Shown: piece by piece, positions 45,207 through 54,620 of the stretch | Layout of the letters: each line of letters starts with the position of its first letter | Position numbering within the stretch: position 1 is the first letter of the stretch | Source: Lunatimonas lonarensis | GTDB lineage: Bacteria; Bacteroidota; Bacteroidia; Cytophagales; Cyclobacteriaceae | Assembly (NCBI RefSeq): GCF_000390185.1 | Contig: NZ_AQHR01000073.1 | Span: forward strand, 60,573 to 124,572 | Reading direction: 5' to 3' | DNA: 64,000 bases | The notes under the pieces: model-generated | What the model was told of the DNA's origin: nothing | Seen by the model: only the letters and a program-made list of their open reading frames with translations | Databases searched by the model: none | Position numbers and translations under genes: made by a program

Positions 45207-45207
45207 T

Positions 45208-48200
45208 TTACTCAATACTAAAAGTATACGATCCCGAGCTTAATTCCATCGTAATGTACCCATTTTCCCTAGAGATCAGGGTAATACCTAGAACTTCTGT
45301 GAGCATCTTCCCCCCTTCGGAGACCCTTTCCAAGTCCTTAACAGGTAATACGAGCACAGCACTGGTATTGGGCGGAACAGTGGCCTTATATTCCCAACTA
45401 TCCACGCCTCTTTTCCATTCGCTATGGATACGTCCATACATGGAATCATAATGACCCTTTGCCCACGTCATTTTTCCGTCGGGATCCGGTTGAGGCTGTA
45501 GTCGGAATTTTTTGAAGCCTGGTATTTCCGGGTGTCGTTGTATACCTAGTGAATACATGTACATCCAAGCCCCAACCGCACCGAAGGAATAGTGGTTGAA
45601 CGAATTCATGCTATTATTACCGCCAAACCCGTCTTCCACCGTGTAGGAGTTAAGTCGCTCCCAGATGGTTGTTGCCCCGTTTTTGACAGAATAGAGCCAA
45701 GATGGATAGCTTGTTTGCTGTAGTAATCGGTAGGCGTGAACCGGATCGCCGTATCGGGAAATGGCTTCATTGATGGCGGCAGTGGCGATAAAACCCGTCA
45801 TCAACGAATAGGCCGGTCGGAGTATCCCCATGTCGTCGACATTTTCCCTGGCTAAGGTTGCGATCAGGTTGGCCAATACCTTTTCTTGAAGGTCCCCATC
45901 GATGACTTCCAAATATAGGGGAATGGCATAGGAAGCTTGCGTATCAATAGGATCTCCTTTTTGGGTGCCGGGAGCAGTGCTGCCACCTCTTCCCTGTGTT
46001 GAAACCCCCGAATGAATACTCTTTCCCGTACGAGCATCAAAATACGTGTCCATTAGAAATTTTTTTCTACTGGCAAACTTGGCCTGAAATGTGGCTGCTT
46101 CTGTTGGCTTTCCCAAAATTTGCGCTACTTGGTGAAGAATCCCGTATCCATAAGCCTGGTAGGCCGTGAAAAACTGTGTGTTGTCGTTTTTGTTTACCTC
46201 AGGGCTGAGCCAATCTCCCAACGGACCCTCCATTTGAACCCCGGAATCCTTATCCTCCCGGGTTTCCAAAAAAGCCAAATAGGCTTTCATGGCCTCGTAA
46301 TTTTCCTCCAAGATGGTGGTATCGCCATATTGAAGAAACAGTTCCCAGGGAAGTACGATACCGGCACTTCCCCAAAGGGTTCCTCCGAATCCATTGCCTA
46401 CGGGAGTCACATCGGCAAATTTACCATTGGCTGCCTGTAGGTCCCGCATGGCCATCATGTGGCGCTTTAAGAAAGGCAGCACCTCACCCAAGTACGTAGA
46501 GGTCCGGGCAAAAACGTTGATGTCACCACTCCAACCCATGCGCTCATTTCGGGCTGGCGTATCCGTTGGAATGGACAGAAAGTTTCCCAACATGGACCAG
46601 GTAATGTTTTCCCAGAGTTTGTTGACGTCTTGGTTGGAGGTGGTGTAGGACGAACGGATACTATCCACTGAACTGATGACCAGGCCTTCCACCGCATTTA
46701 AGGGGGGTGCATTTTTTATGCCGGTGATTTCCACATACCGATATCCATGGAAGGTAAAACGTGGCTGGATCACTTCATCTCCCCCTTTCCGTATATAGAT
46801 GTCGTGGGTCAAGGCTGCCCGTATATTCTCCATCATGATCATGCCGGAATGGGGGTGGTAGGCGGGAAGGTCGGGATATTTAACTTCCGCAAACCGCAAA
46901 ATAACCGTATCCCCTTGGTGCCCGTGGGACAGGGTAATTTTCGGAACCCCTACCATGTTTTGCCCCATGTCGTAAACAAATACACCAGGCCGGACTTCCT
47001 CCATGGACACCGCTTTTAACCGTCTGATGATCGTTGGAGTGGGATCATTTTGGGCACTGAGGGTAAGCTGTTTATAATCCAAGGTGCCATTGGTCATGGG
47101 ACCGGTATAGGTGGTGCCTTCCAAGGGTACATTTTGAGCTGACTTCCAACTGGAATCATCGAACTGTGCCAAACTCCATCCGGTTAGCACGCTTTCCTTA
47201 TTGGCATCATACACCTCCCCTTGGAAAAAGCTGCCATTTAGGATAGGGCCATCGGTGAATAATTTCCAGGATTGGGGTTGGGTATTGATTTCCTGGACGG
47301 TGCCGTCTTCGTATTCGATAAGCAATGTTCCCAAAAAGGACTGCCGGTCACCGAAAAAATTCCAGTTGCCCCCACTGAACGTGATGTGCCCACTCCACCA
47401 GCCTTCGCTAAGCCACGCACCCCATGCGTTGGCCGCATTTGATTCCAACGCATCGGTGACCTCATAGATTTGGTATTGATGGTTTTTGTTGTATTGGGTG
47501 AGGCCCGGGTTAAAGTAGTCCTGTCCAACTCGCTTTCCGTTAAGGTACATTTCGTAAATTCCCCGGGCGGTGGCATAGATTCTCGCTTTTTTGATTTTTT
47601 TAGCTTGCGTCGTAAAGGTCGTGCGCAGCATGGGGGGAGCGTTTCGGCTAGGGTCTTCCAGTGCCAATACCGCCTTATTATCCGTGCCAACCTGATACCT
47701 GCCGGCGATGGCCCGTATGTTTGGGTGCTTGTCAAAAATACTAATGGTGCTTTCAGCCTCCGAAAACAGTACGTTTCCCGGACGTCGGTAGTTGGAAATA
47801 GTCAAATTGGAAAAAGTCGCCAACTGCCCGGAATCCGTCTTAAAACCTATGTCCCCCAATAGTGGAAAATTGATATAGTTTCCCCCTTCTCCCATGGGAT
47901 TGAGGTTCAATCCTTGCGCCACATAAGAAGGCTTAGACGGGTCATTGGGGGAGATTTTGTTTTCGTTTTCGGTACCGTTCAGATATACTTGAAATATCCC
48001 CAAGTTACACTCCAAGAATAGGTCGTGAGGCTCGTATTTATTTCCCTCATGGATCAGTCGTTGCGGAATGGGCATGGAGTGAAAGGGGGTGCCTACTTGG
48101 TCATCGGCATGGTACCCTACCCGATAGGCATGCAATAGGGCTAGCCCTTCTTCCGTGCCATTTACTTGACTGATATCCAATTCAAAGCCTACATAACTTC

Positions 48201-48807
48201 CATCCCGCCCGCTTTCCATTTGAAGGATATTCAGGTTTTTTTTCATAAGCCGTACATCATTTCCACCCAGGAGAAAGGCTGCCCGTGTACTTTTGCTTTC
48301 CTGATCCAGTTGTATGGTTACTCCGGCTTTGAAAACGGCTAGGGCGTGGGCATAGAGCACCAAATCCTCTGAATCTCCACCAATCCATTCGGCGTTTTTC
48401 CAAGCGTTTGGCGAATCCATCCATCCGGTTTCAAATTTCCCGATTTCGGTTTGGGAGTGATCTGATTGATTCCAAACGGTCAAAGACCATGTATAGGCCG
48501 TAATTGGACGAAGCTTTTCTCCTTGATACCGGATTCCTACGGATCTATCAGAGGATACTTGTTGGGAATCCCATATCAGGGCACCATGGGAATCGGATAC
48601 CTGAATACGGTAAGCTTTTTGGTATACCCCCCTCTCCGAACCAGCAACCTGCATCTGCCAACTAAATACAGGGGAAGCTGTTTCAATGCCCAATGGATTC
48701 TCTTGGTGATCGACTTTTAGTTTTTGTAGAGAAAAAGTGGACTGTGCTACCAACGAAAACGAAAGCATCCAAAGAAACAGAAGGGATAGTATCCGTATCA
48801 TACTCAT
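45208..48807 (-). CDS. Alpha-L-rhamnosidase, GH78 family
   Basis: An 1199-residue exported enzyme with signal peptide (MSMIRILSLLFLWMLSFSLVAQ; the start may also be Met3). Domain order: N-terminal beta-sandwich (HQENPLGIETASPVFSWQMQ), a lectin-like insertion at about 130-370, the rhamnosidase N domain (KARIYATARGIYEMYLNGKRVGQDYFNPGLTQY), and the (alpha/alpha)6 catalytic domain. The last holds TDTPARNERMGWSGDINVFA, the GH78 motif with the predicted acidic residues. It releases terminal alpha-L-rhamnose from plant or algal glycans. No SusCD pair or other glycan genes adjoin it. The inserted domain makes it longer than the usual 900 or so residues. Confidence 0.93.
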   Translation of the reverse strand: MSMIRILSLLFLWMLSFSLVAQSTFSLQKLKVDHQENPLGIETASPVFSWQMQVAGSERGVYQKAYRIQVSDSHGALIWDSQQVSSDRSVGIRYQGEKLRPITAYTWSLTVWNQSDHSQTEIGKFETGWMDSPNAWKNAEWIGGDSEDLVLYAHALAVFKAGVTIQLDQESKSTRAAFLLGGNDVRLMKKNLNILQMESGRDGSYVGFELDISQVNGTEEGLALLHAYRVGYHADDQVGTPFHSMPIPQRLIHEGNKYEPHDLFLECNLGIFQVYLNGTENENKISPNDPSKPSYVAQGLNLNPMGEGGNYINFPLLGDIGFKTDSGQLATFSNLTISNYRRPGNVLFSEAESTISIFDKHPNIRAIAGRYQVGTDNKAVLALEDPSRNAPPMLRTTFTTQAKKIKKARIYATARGIYEMYLNGKRVGQDYFNPGLTQYNKNHQYQIYEVTDALESNAANAWGAWLSEGWWSGHITFSGGNWNFFGDRQSFLGTLLIEYEDGTVQEINTQPQSWKLFTDGPILNGSFFQGEVYDANKESVLTGWSLAQFDDSSWKSAQNVPLEGTTYTGPMTNGTLDYKQLTLSAQNDPTPTIIRRLKAVSMEEVRPGVFVYDMGQNMVGVPKITLSHGHQGDTVILRFAEVKYPDLPAYHPHSGMIMMENIRAALTHDIYIRKGGDEVIQPRFTFHGYRYVEITGIKNAPPLNAVEGLVISSVDSIRSSYTTSNQDVNKLWENITWSMLGNFLSIPTDTPARNERMGWSGDINVFARTSTYLGEVLPFLKRHMMAMRDLQAANGKFADVTPVGNGFGGTLWGSAGIVLPWELFLQYGDTTILEENYEAMKAYLAFLETREDKDSGVQMEGPLGDWLSPEVNKNDNTQFFTAYQAYGYGILHQVAQILGKPTEAATFQAKFASRKKFLMDTYFDARTGKSIHSGVSTQGRGGSTAPGTQKGDPIDTQASYAIPLYLEVIDGDLQEKVLANLIATLARENVDDMGILRPAYSLMTGFIATAAINEAISRYGDPVHAYRLLQQTSYPSWLYSVKNGATTIWERLNSYTVEDGFGGNNSMNSFNHYSFGAVGAWMYMYSLGIQRHPEIPGFKKFRLQPQPDPDGKMTWAKGHYDSMYGRIHSEWKRGVDSWEYKATVPPNTSAVLVLPVKDLERVSEGGKMLTEVLGITLISRENGYITMELSSGSYTFSIE

Positions 48808-49213
48808 TTTATAGGGTTTATTCGGGAATAAAGGTATCTAGATTTCCACCAACCTAAAAAAACTTAATTGACTAATCGACAGTAGTTGGGATTTCTGGGA
48901 CATATGCCACTATTTGATCGATGAAAGCCTATCTTGGTTTTAAAATGACAAAAGGCTAAATAGAAAAGGCTATTTTTGTTAGGAAACCTCTAAACTCCCT
49001 AGCTAGTGAGTCTCCTTGTCCTTTCTGATTGGAGGGATTATTTTGTTGGGCTAGGATCCTTTCGGGCTGATGTCTCATTTTATTGAATATCAGTTATTTA
49101 TGATTTTTATTGGGTTGGTATGGGCATAACTGGGTAGAGCATTTCGTCGGCTACATCAGTGAAAAAAATGACCAAGGAAAGAACGAAGACATTGAGGGAG
49201 AGGAGCTTTGACC
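48808..49213. other. Intergenic region, no feature recognised
   Basis: About 400 bases between the divergent-facing start of the GH78 gene and the end of the P-type ATPase gene. Apart from a weak hairpin AAATAG (48958-48963) with CTATTT (48970-48975), I see no gene, RNA or repeat. Confidence 0.5.
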
Positions 49214-51700
49214 TCATTTTTCTTTATTTCTTCTACGCCAAGCTTTCCATATTTCTATCCAGAAAACAGACACGAAAGCCGTCACCAGGGCCAATCCAAC
49301 GCTAGACATTGTAACAGGTTCGAAGCTGAATAGCGATTGAATTCCTGGAACTGTCAGCATCAGCACCAATAAAAGAAGGGAAATTCCCAAAATAACAGGC
49401 ATTAGTCTATTGGGATATTGAATGGTTTTGAAAACAGCGTAATAAAAAGACCTGTTGGCCAATGTCAAAAACACATTACTGAGAACCAACGTGGTGAAAA
49501 TTATGGTCCGGACGGTTTCAATGCTTTCACCTGACAGCATCAGGTAATACCCCAGGCCCAAAGTGCCGGCGGTTATCGTCAAACCTTGCAGTACACTGAT
49601 CGAAAGCTCAGGCATGGAGAAGAAGGTTTCTGACATCTTTCTGGGAGGATTGTTCATCGAATTAGGCTCAATGGGTTCATTCTCAAAAACGATGGAACAG
49701 GTAGGCCCCATAATCAACTCCAAGAAAATCACATGCACGGGCGTGAAAATCAAGGTATATTCCCAACCTAACACCAAGGGCATAAGCACTACCAAGATAA
49801 TCGGAATATGGATGGATAGGATGTATTGGATTGCTTTTTTGAGGTTTTCATAGATTTTTCTTCCCAAAGCCACGGCTTCTACCATATGCCCCAAATCATC
49901 GTCCATCAAAACCAACGCTGCTGCGCTCTTGGCAACCTCACTGCCCCGCTTTCCCATGGCAATTCCGATATGGGCGGCCTTGAGTGCCGGGCCATCGTTT
50001 ACCCCATCTCCCGTCATGGCCACTACTTCACCGTTTTGCTTAAGAGCCTCCACGATTCTTAACTTCGCCTCGGGAAACATCCGCGCAAAAACCTGTGTCT
50101 CCTTTACCTTCTGCTGAAGTTCAGCTTGATCAAAAGCCAATACTTCCTCTCCGGTCAAAACCTTTCCCTTGGACTGCAAGCCAATTTGGTTGGCAATAGC
50201 AGACGCGGTTTGCGGATAATCGCCGGTGATCATTTTCACGTTAATACCAGCTTTGTAAAAGCTTTCCAAGACACCGTCAATACCCTTTTTTGGGGGATCA
50301 TAAAATGCCAAGAGACCCAAAAATTCAAAATCGAATTCCTGCTGTGTTTTGGGATACTCCTCCCTGCCGGAATCTGCTTTTCCAACGGCCAAAACCCGAT
50401 AACCTATGGAGGTAAAGCTATCCACGATGTCCATAATCTTTTTGAGATCCGGATCAGCCAAGCTGCATTGCCTGAGCACCCCTTCCACACTTCCTTTTAC
50501 CGCAATGATTTTCTGACCATTCCCCAGCTGAAAAATATGCGTCATGATGGGAGGTTTTCCACCTAAAGGATATTCATGCAGCAGTTTTGCATCACTCCTT
50601 TCATCGACCGGTACCAAGCTGTTATAAAAACCGTGAATGGATTTTTCCATGGGGTCGAAGGGTAAAATTTCCGATGCCCAAAGTGCATAGTTCAGAGTCT
50701 GGCTGAAACCAGGTGTCTCTTTGGTGAAATCCTGCGTTAGGTCCGTGGTAAAATCATAGACAGCCCTAAGTTCCATATGGTTTTCAGTCAGGGTGCCTGT
50801 CTTATCGGTACAGATGACAGATGCAGAACCCAAGGTTTCCACGGTATAGGGGCTACGGGCGATCACTTGGCTTTTATATAACCGATAGGCCCCTAAGGCC
50901 ATAAACGTACTGAATGCTACGGGGATCTCTTCCGGAAGAATCGACATGGCCAATGTCAAACCGGCGAGCAATGAATTGAGGACGTCATGGGAATGGAGGT
51001 AATTGATTCCCCAAACCAGCAAAAATGCTACCGCCCCAAAGCTGACCATATTCCGCACAAAATTTTTGATCTGCGTTTGAAGGGGTGTTTTGGTCTGTTC
51101 GATCTCCTCCAGGCTAGTTCCGATTTTGCCCAGGGCTGTATTTCTTCCAATGGCCACTACCTCAGCCACACAATTACCGGAATCCACCATTGCCCCATGA
51201 AAAATTAAAGGGAATTCAGAAAATTGATCCTTGGATACTGACAAAGACTCTCCGGTCAGCATGCTTTCATTCACCGAAAAATCATGGGCTTCGATGATTT
51301 TGGCATCTGCCGGAATAAGATCCCCATCTTCTACCAGTATCAAGTCTTTGATCACTATTTCTTCTGTAGGAATAGTAGTCAAACGGCCGTTGCGGTACAC
51401 CTGTGCTTTGGGACTGGATAGCTTCTTGAGTGCATTTACAGCATTTCTGCTCTTGTTTTCCTGGAAAATGGATATTCCCGAAATCAAGCCTATGGCCACC
51501 AACATGATAATCCCCTCGGTGGTCTCACCAAGAACAAAATAGACGGTTGAGGCAACCAACAGAATGATAAACAACGGCTCTTTGACGATTTCCAGCAAAA
51601 TCCCCCAAATAGGTAGCTGAAAGCGCTCCTCCGGTTGATTTTCACCAAAAGCCGCCCGATTGGCTGCCACTTGCTGATCATTGAGCCCTTGGTATTCCAT
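49214..51700 (-). CDS. Cation-transporting P-type ATPase (P2 type)
   Basis: An 828-residue P2-type ATPase. Phosphorylation motif DKTGT starts at Asp299 (VICTDKTGTLTENH), the dephosphorylation motif is TGES (SMLTGESLSVSKD), and the hinge motifs MTGDGVNDGPALKAAHIGIAMGK and KMITGDYPQTA are intact. The helix-4 site reads PEEIPVAF in place of the PEGLP of Ca2+ pumps, so the ion is unsure. Six to eight membrane helices include a C-terminal cation-ATPase domain. The start ATG overlaps the stop of the upstream XRE gene by one base (TAATG), so expression is coupled to that regulator and to the DUF2975 protein. No metal-binding N-terminal domain is present. Confidence 0.9.
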   Translation of the reverse strand: MEYQGLNDQQVAANRAAFGENQPEERFQLPIWGILLEIVKEPLFIILLVASTVYFVLGETTEGIIMLVAIGLISGISIFQENKSRNAVNALKKLSSPKAQVYRNGRLTTIPTEEIVIKDLILVEDGDLIPADAKIIEAHDFSVNESMLTGESLSVSKDQFSEFPLIFHGAMVDSGNCVAEVVAIGRNTALGKIGTSLEEIEQTKTPLQTQIKNFVRNMVSFGAVAFLLVWGINYLHSHDVLNSLLAGLTLAMSILPEEIPVAFSTFMALGAYRLYKSQVIARSPYTVETLGSASVICTDKTGTLTENHMELRAVYDFTTDLTQDFTKETPGFSQTLNYALWASEILPFDPMEKSIHGFYNSLVPVDERSDAKLLHEYPLGGKPPIMTHIFQLGNGQKIIAVKGSVEGVLRQCSLADPDLKKIMDIVDSFTSIGYRVLAVGKADSGREEYPKTQQEFDFEFLGLLAFYDPPKKGIDGVLESFYKAGINVKMITGDYPQTASAIANQIGLQSKGKVLTGEEVLAFDQAELQQKVKETQVFARMFPEAKLRIVEALKQNGEVVAMTGDGVNDGPALKAAHIGIAMGKRGSEVAKSAAALVLMDDDLGHMVEAVALGRKIYENLKKAIQYILSIHIPIILVVLMPLVLGWEYTLIFTPVHVIFLELIMGPTCSIVFENEPIEPNSMNNPPRKMSETFFSMPELSISVLQGLTITAGTLGLGYYLMLSGESIETVRTIIFTTLVLSNVFLTLANRSFYYAVFKTIQYPNRLMPVILGISLLLLVLMLTVPGIQSLFSFEPVTMSSVGLALVTAFVSVFWIEIWKAWRRRNKEK

Positions 51701-51906
51701 TATTCATCGACAAACTCCAAAATATCCCCTGGTTGGCATTCCAAGGCCTCGCAAATCGCCTCCAGGGTAGAAAAGCGGATCGCTTTTGCCTTGCCCGTCT
51801 TCAGGATCGAAAGATTTGAAAGGGTGATGCCCACCCGTTCCGAAAGCTCGTTGAGGGAGACTTTTCTTTTTGCCATCATGACATCTAAGTTAACAATAAT
51901 CGGCAT
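51700..51906 (-). CDS. Short XRE regulator of the DUF2975-associated (YozG-like) type
   Basis: A 68-residue HTH protein: MPIIVNLDVMMAKRKVSLNELSERVGITLSNLSILKTGKAKAIRFSTLEAICEALECQPGDILEFVDE. The fixed phrase ending CQPGDILE is the hallmark of YozG/YdzF-like small regulators usually paired with a DUF2975 membrane protein, and DUF2975 indeed lies three bases upstream. The pair may act as a membrane-tethered regulatory unit. An inverted repeat at 52507-52529 is a candidate binding site. It overlaps the ATPase gene by one base. Confidence 0.93.
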   Translation of the reverse strand: MPIIVNLDVMMAKRKVSLNELSERVGITLSNLSILKTGKAKAIRFSTLEAICEALECQPGDILEFVDE

Positions 51907-51909
51907 AGT

Positions 51910-52470
51910 CTATACGGTTAGGTCGTTGTCGGCCTGGATTTCCACTCCCCGACGGAAAACCACTGCAATGGCATAGATCACCGCCCCCATGATCAAATAT
52001 TCGAAGGCACCCCCCAAAAATCCCCCAAGATCCGGGCTATGGATGGTCCGAACTGACAGCCACTTAAAATAACGCGACGCAATGATAATTAGGATACCGA
52101 CCTGAAGGGTAACTTCCCCGATTTTGGAAATAAGATCAGAAACCTCTTTACTGAACGGGTGAATTAGATCGATTTTCAGAAAAATGCGGATCACCAAATA
52201 GAAGATATAGGCCTTAGCTGCCAAAACCCCCAACAGCAAAGACATGCCCGCCAGGTAATACCCCGTATGCCATTCCCGAACCACCGACAAATCCAATCCC
52301 TCGTAAAGGTCTTTTGCCACCGAGGGATCAAAAAGGCTATATACTGTGGTGAACAGCAGCGCCCCTGCCTTGATACATAATCCGATAAAAATGCCCCAAA
52401 TCACAAGGGTGAGCAACATCAGTAGGGGTTGCTCTTCCCATTTACTTTTCCAAGTTTCTTTCCAGTTCAT
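51910..52470 (-). CDS. DUF2975 membrane protein
   Basis: A 186-residue protein with four hydrophobic helices (about residues 15-40, 70-95, 110-135 and 145-172). The composition and the C-terminal FRRGVEIQADNDLTV match DUF2975, where the motif LRRGxELQxENDLTV is conserved, immediately followed by a YozG-like regulator. Function of the family is not settled; a sensor that sequesters the HTH protein is a common proposal. It is the first gene of an operon with that regulator and a P-type ATPase. Confidence 0.9.
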   Translation of the reverse strand: MNWKETWKSKWEEQPLLMLLTLVIWGIFIGLCIKAGALLFTTVYSLFDPSVAKDLYEGLDLSVVREWHTGYYLAGMSLLLGVLAAKAYIFYLVIRIFLKIDLIHPFSKEVSDLISKIGEVTLQVGILIIIASRYFKWLSVRTIHSPDLGGFLGGAFEYLIMGAVIYAIAVVFRRGVEIQADNDLTV

Positions 52471-52506
52471 ATGAATTTACTTTTTGATTAGACAATTATC
52501 AGCAAT

Positions 52507-52529
52507 TATTTATTGAAATACAATAAATA
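52507..52529. promoter_or_regulatory. Inverted repeat upstream of the DUF2975-XRE-ATPase operon
   Basis: TATTTATTG (52507-52515), AAATA, CAATAAATA (52521-52529): perfect 9-bp arms, 37 bases upstream of the DUF2975 ATG at 52470. It is a candidate operator for the small XRE protein; AT-richness weakens the case. Confidence 0.45.
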
Positions 52530-52689
52530 TTTATTTTTATTAGAAAAATTACTCCTGTCAACACCTTACGAGTTAATCGCTAATTGGGGATAAGAAATCC
52601 TACCGATAGCTTCTTTCGGGAGGTTTAGCCTACGCGATAGAAATAAGTTTCTAGTTGGAAATTTGTTCTATTTGGGCTAGTTTAGGGAT

Positions 52690-53457
52690 ATGGATTGGAT
52701 TTGGAAATTTTTAGGCTTCGTATTTTGTCTTGGGTTTTTGGGGTTTGCCAGTAAAGCAGAAGCTCAGGAAAGAAAAATCATCCCCTTAGATGCACATTTT
52801 TTGCCCATAGAGGAGGGCGAGGATGGTCATTCCTACAGTAAGATAGTAACCGTCTCCTCCGAGGGGGAATTGGTAGAAAAAACTTATGACCTGAACTACT
52901 CGCTGGTTTCGGTGAAGAAATCACTCTTTGAAGAGTCTGAGCGGCAGGAGCCGCTATGGGAGGAAGAAACCCACTATTCTTCAGATGGCGCTCCTATATC
53001 TACGCAGTACAAGTATAGGAAGGACAATGCCAAGCATACCAAAGTATTGGTGGGAGAGAAACTGGTGCTGGAACTGGTCTGTGATGGTTCAATGCCATGC
53101 AAGGGCACTTTTGTCGCACCTAGCGGAGAGCGGGAAACCGTGGACAGGGATATTTTTAAGCCCAGTTTGCCGAGTATGAAAGTCTGGCAGGATTTTTTGG
53201 TCAAAAACGTTTCCTATCCTCCATCCGCTAGAAATAAACGCACCGAAGGAGAAATCTGGATTGGGCTGAGAATCGATGAGCATGGGGAATTAGTGGAACG
53301 TTTCATCTTAAATCGAGCATCCTCAGACCCCAGTTTGGTCAAAGAAGTGGAGCGGTTATTTGATATATACACTGGGGGCTTTGTTCCCGCTCGCACCATT
53401 TATGGGAACCCAACCACTGCATGGATGTACCTTCCTATTCGCTTCCGCTTGGGTTGA
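52690..53457 (+). CDS. Exported protein with TonB C-terminal-like domain
   Basis: A 255-residue protein with an N-terminal signal (MDWIWKFLGFVFCLGFLGFASKAEAQ). The middle part contains short beta-repeats (VSSEGELVEKTYDLNY, HYSSDGAPISTQYKYRK) like those in MORN-type antitoxin-fold proteins. The C-terminal 85 residues resemble the TonB C-terminal domain: FLVKNVSYPPSARNKRTEGEIWIGLRIDEHGELVERFILNRASSDPSLVKEVERLF. A true TonB has a membrane anchor and a Pro-rich spanner, both absent here, so it is probably a periplasmic relative with unknown role. Confidence 0.75.
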   Translation: MDWIWKFLGFVFCLGFLGFASKAEAQERKIIPLDAHFLPIEEGEDGHSYSKIVTVSSEGELVEKTYDLNYSLVSVKKSLFEESERQEPLWEEETHYSSDGAPISTQYKYRKDNAKHTKVLVGEKLVLELVCDGSMPCKGTFVAPSGERETVDRDIFKPSLPSMKVWQDFLVKNVSYPPSARNKRTEGEIWIGLRIDEHGELVERFILNRASSDPSLVKEVERLFDIYTGGFVPARTIYGNPTTAWMYLPIRFRLG

Positions 53458-53610
53458 TGCCCCAACATTAGGGACGGTGGTACTACCAGACTTTCAGAGA
53501 TTTGCCGGCTAGTAACATGTGATTCCCTATCGGGATGATCACTGACCGTGCAGCAATCGTAAATCAGGGATAAGCTGAGGTAAAAATTATAAAAGCAATA
53601 CGAAAAAAGC

Positions 53611-54540
53611 ATGGCTAGAAGTTTGGGGAGATTACTGCTTGTACTCCTGATAGGTTACTCTTCTTGCTCAACGAAGAAAGTAATACCCTCGCCTACTGCA
53701 TTTCAGTCGGAATGCCTTGAAGGATTGGAATTCGGAATAGAGGAGGAAGTCTTTCTCGCGGACTCGCTTCTGATTCGAGAAAAACTGTTGGCCTATGTCG
53801 ATGAAAAAACCGTTGAAATGGCCATTGCACTCAATTTAACCTCGGAATTGGCGGAGATAGTGACAAAGGGCATCGAACCTGGGCAAGAACAGGCTTTAAA
53901 ATCGAAAGTAATGGGCAGTGTGCTGAAGATGAACCTAGAGTTACATTCACTGATGTCAGCTATCGATTGTGAGGAAGAAAAATCGGAACAGGTTGCGTCG
54001 TTTGTTGAAAGGGAACTGCGAAAAAAAGAACGAAACCTAACCGTTGCTGCCATTGTAACCGGTGCGTTGGTAGGGGTGGGTACGGGCATTATGCTTGCTG
54101 CTAACAACTCCGGGAACGATCTACCCGAATACCTGGGCATTGCAGGGGGATTGACCGAAGTTTTCCTTGGTCTTTCTATCCTACGATTGGACCGAAAAGT
54201 AATGATACAGCATACCAAGAATATCCTTCGGGACGTGTACCTATCGGACAGCAGGCCGAGCTACTTCCCGCCCGCTGTCTGGTATTACTTCAACAGCCAA
54301 AATCGGAACGAAGCCGGAATCTCCCTAAAAGAACAGCTGGTAGACAGGTGGAATACGTTTAATTCAACCGACGAATCCCTTTCATTATTGATCAGCAATG
54401 GCGGTGCCTACTCTCCAGATATGCTCAAAAGCAGATCGGAAATGTTAGACCAATTGGAGTCGCAAATTGCACTGATCAGTAAGGACCTACTTTATTTTCT
54501 AAGCAGGGTGGAAGCACTTATTTATCCCTTAAAATCTTGA
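53611..54540 (+). CDS. Helical lipoprotein of unknown function
   Basis: A 309-residue protein with a lipoprotein signal (LLLVLLIGYSSCSTKK, lipobox GYSSC). The mature part is mainly alpha-helical, with a hydrophobic glycine-rich hairpin at about 145-200 (AAIVTGALVGVGTGIMLAANN and LGIAGGLTEVFLGLSILRLD) that could insert in a membrane. I do not recognise the family. It stands 153 bp after the TonB-like gene, with no operon evidence. A real gene is likely from its length, signal and codon pattern. Confidence 0.7.
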   Translation: MARSLGRLLLVLLIGYSSCSTKKVIPSPTAFQSECLEGLEFGIEEEVFLADSLLIREKLLAYVDEKTVEMAIALNLTSELAEIVTKGIEPGQEQALKSKVMGSVLKMNLELHSLMSAIDCEEEKSEQVASFVERELRKKERNLTVAAIVTGALVGVGTGIMLAANNSGNDLPEYLGIAGGLTEVFLGLSILRLDRKVMIQHTKNILRDVYLSDSRPSYFPPAVWYYFNSQNRNEAGISLKEQLVDRWNTFNSTDESLSLLISNGGAYSPDMLKSRSEMLDQLESQIALISKDLLYFLSRVEALIYPLKS

Positions 54541-54620
54541 CCTTCCGGTTCGACGCACCAAGAATGTCCTGTACATATCAACCGTTCTATAATCCAGCGT
54601 AACAGAAGATGCCACCATGC

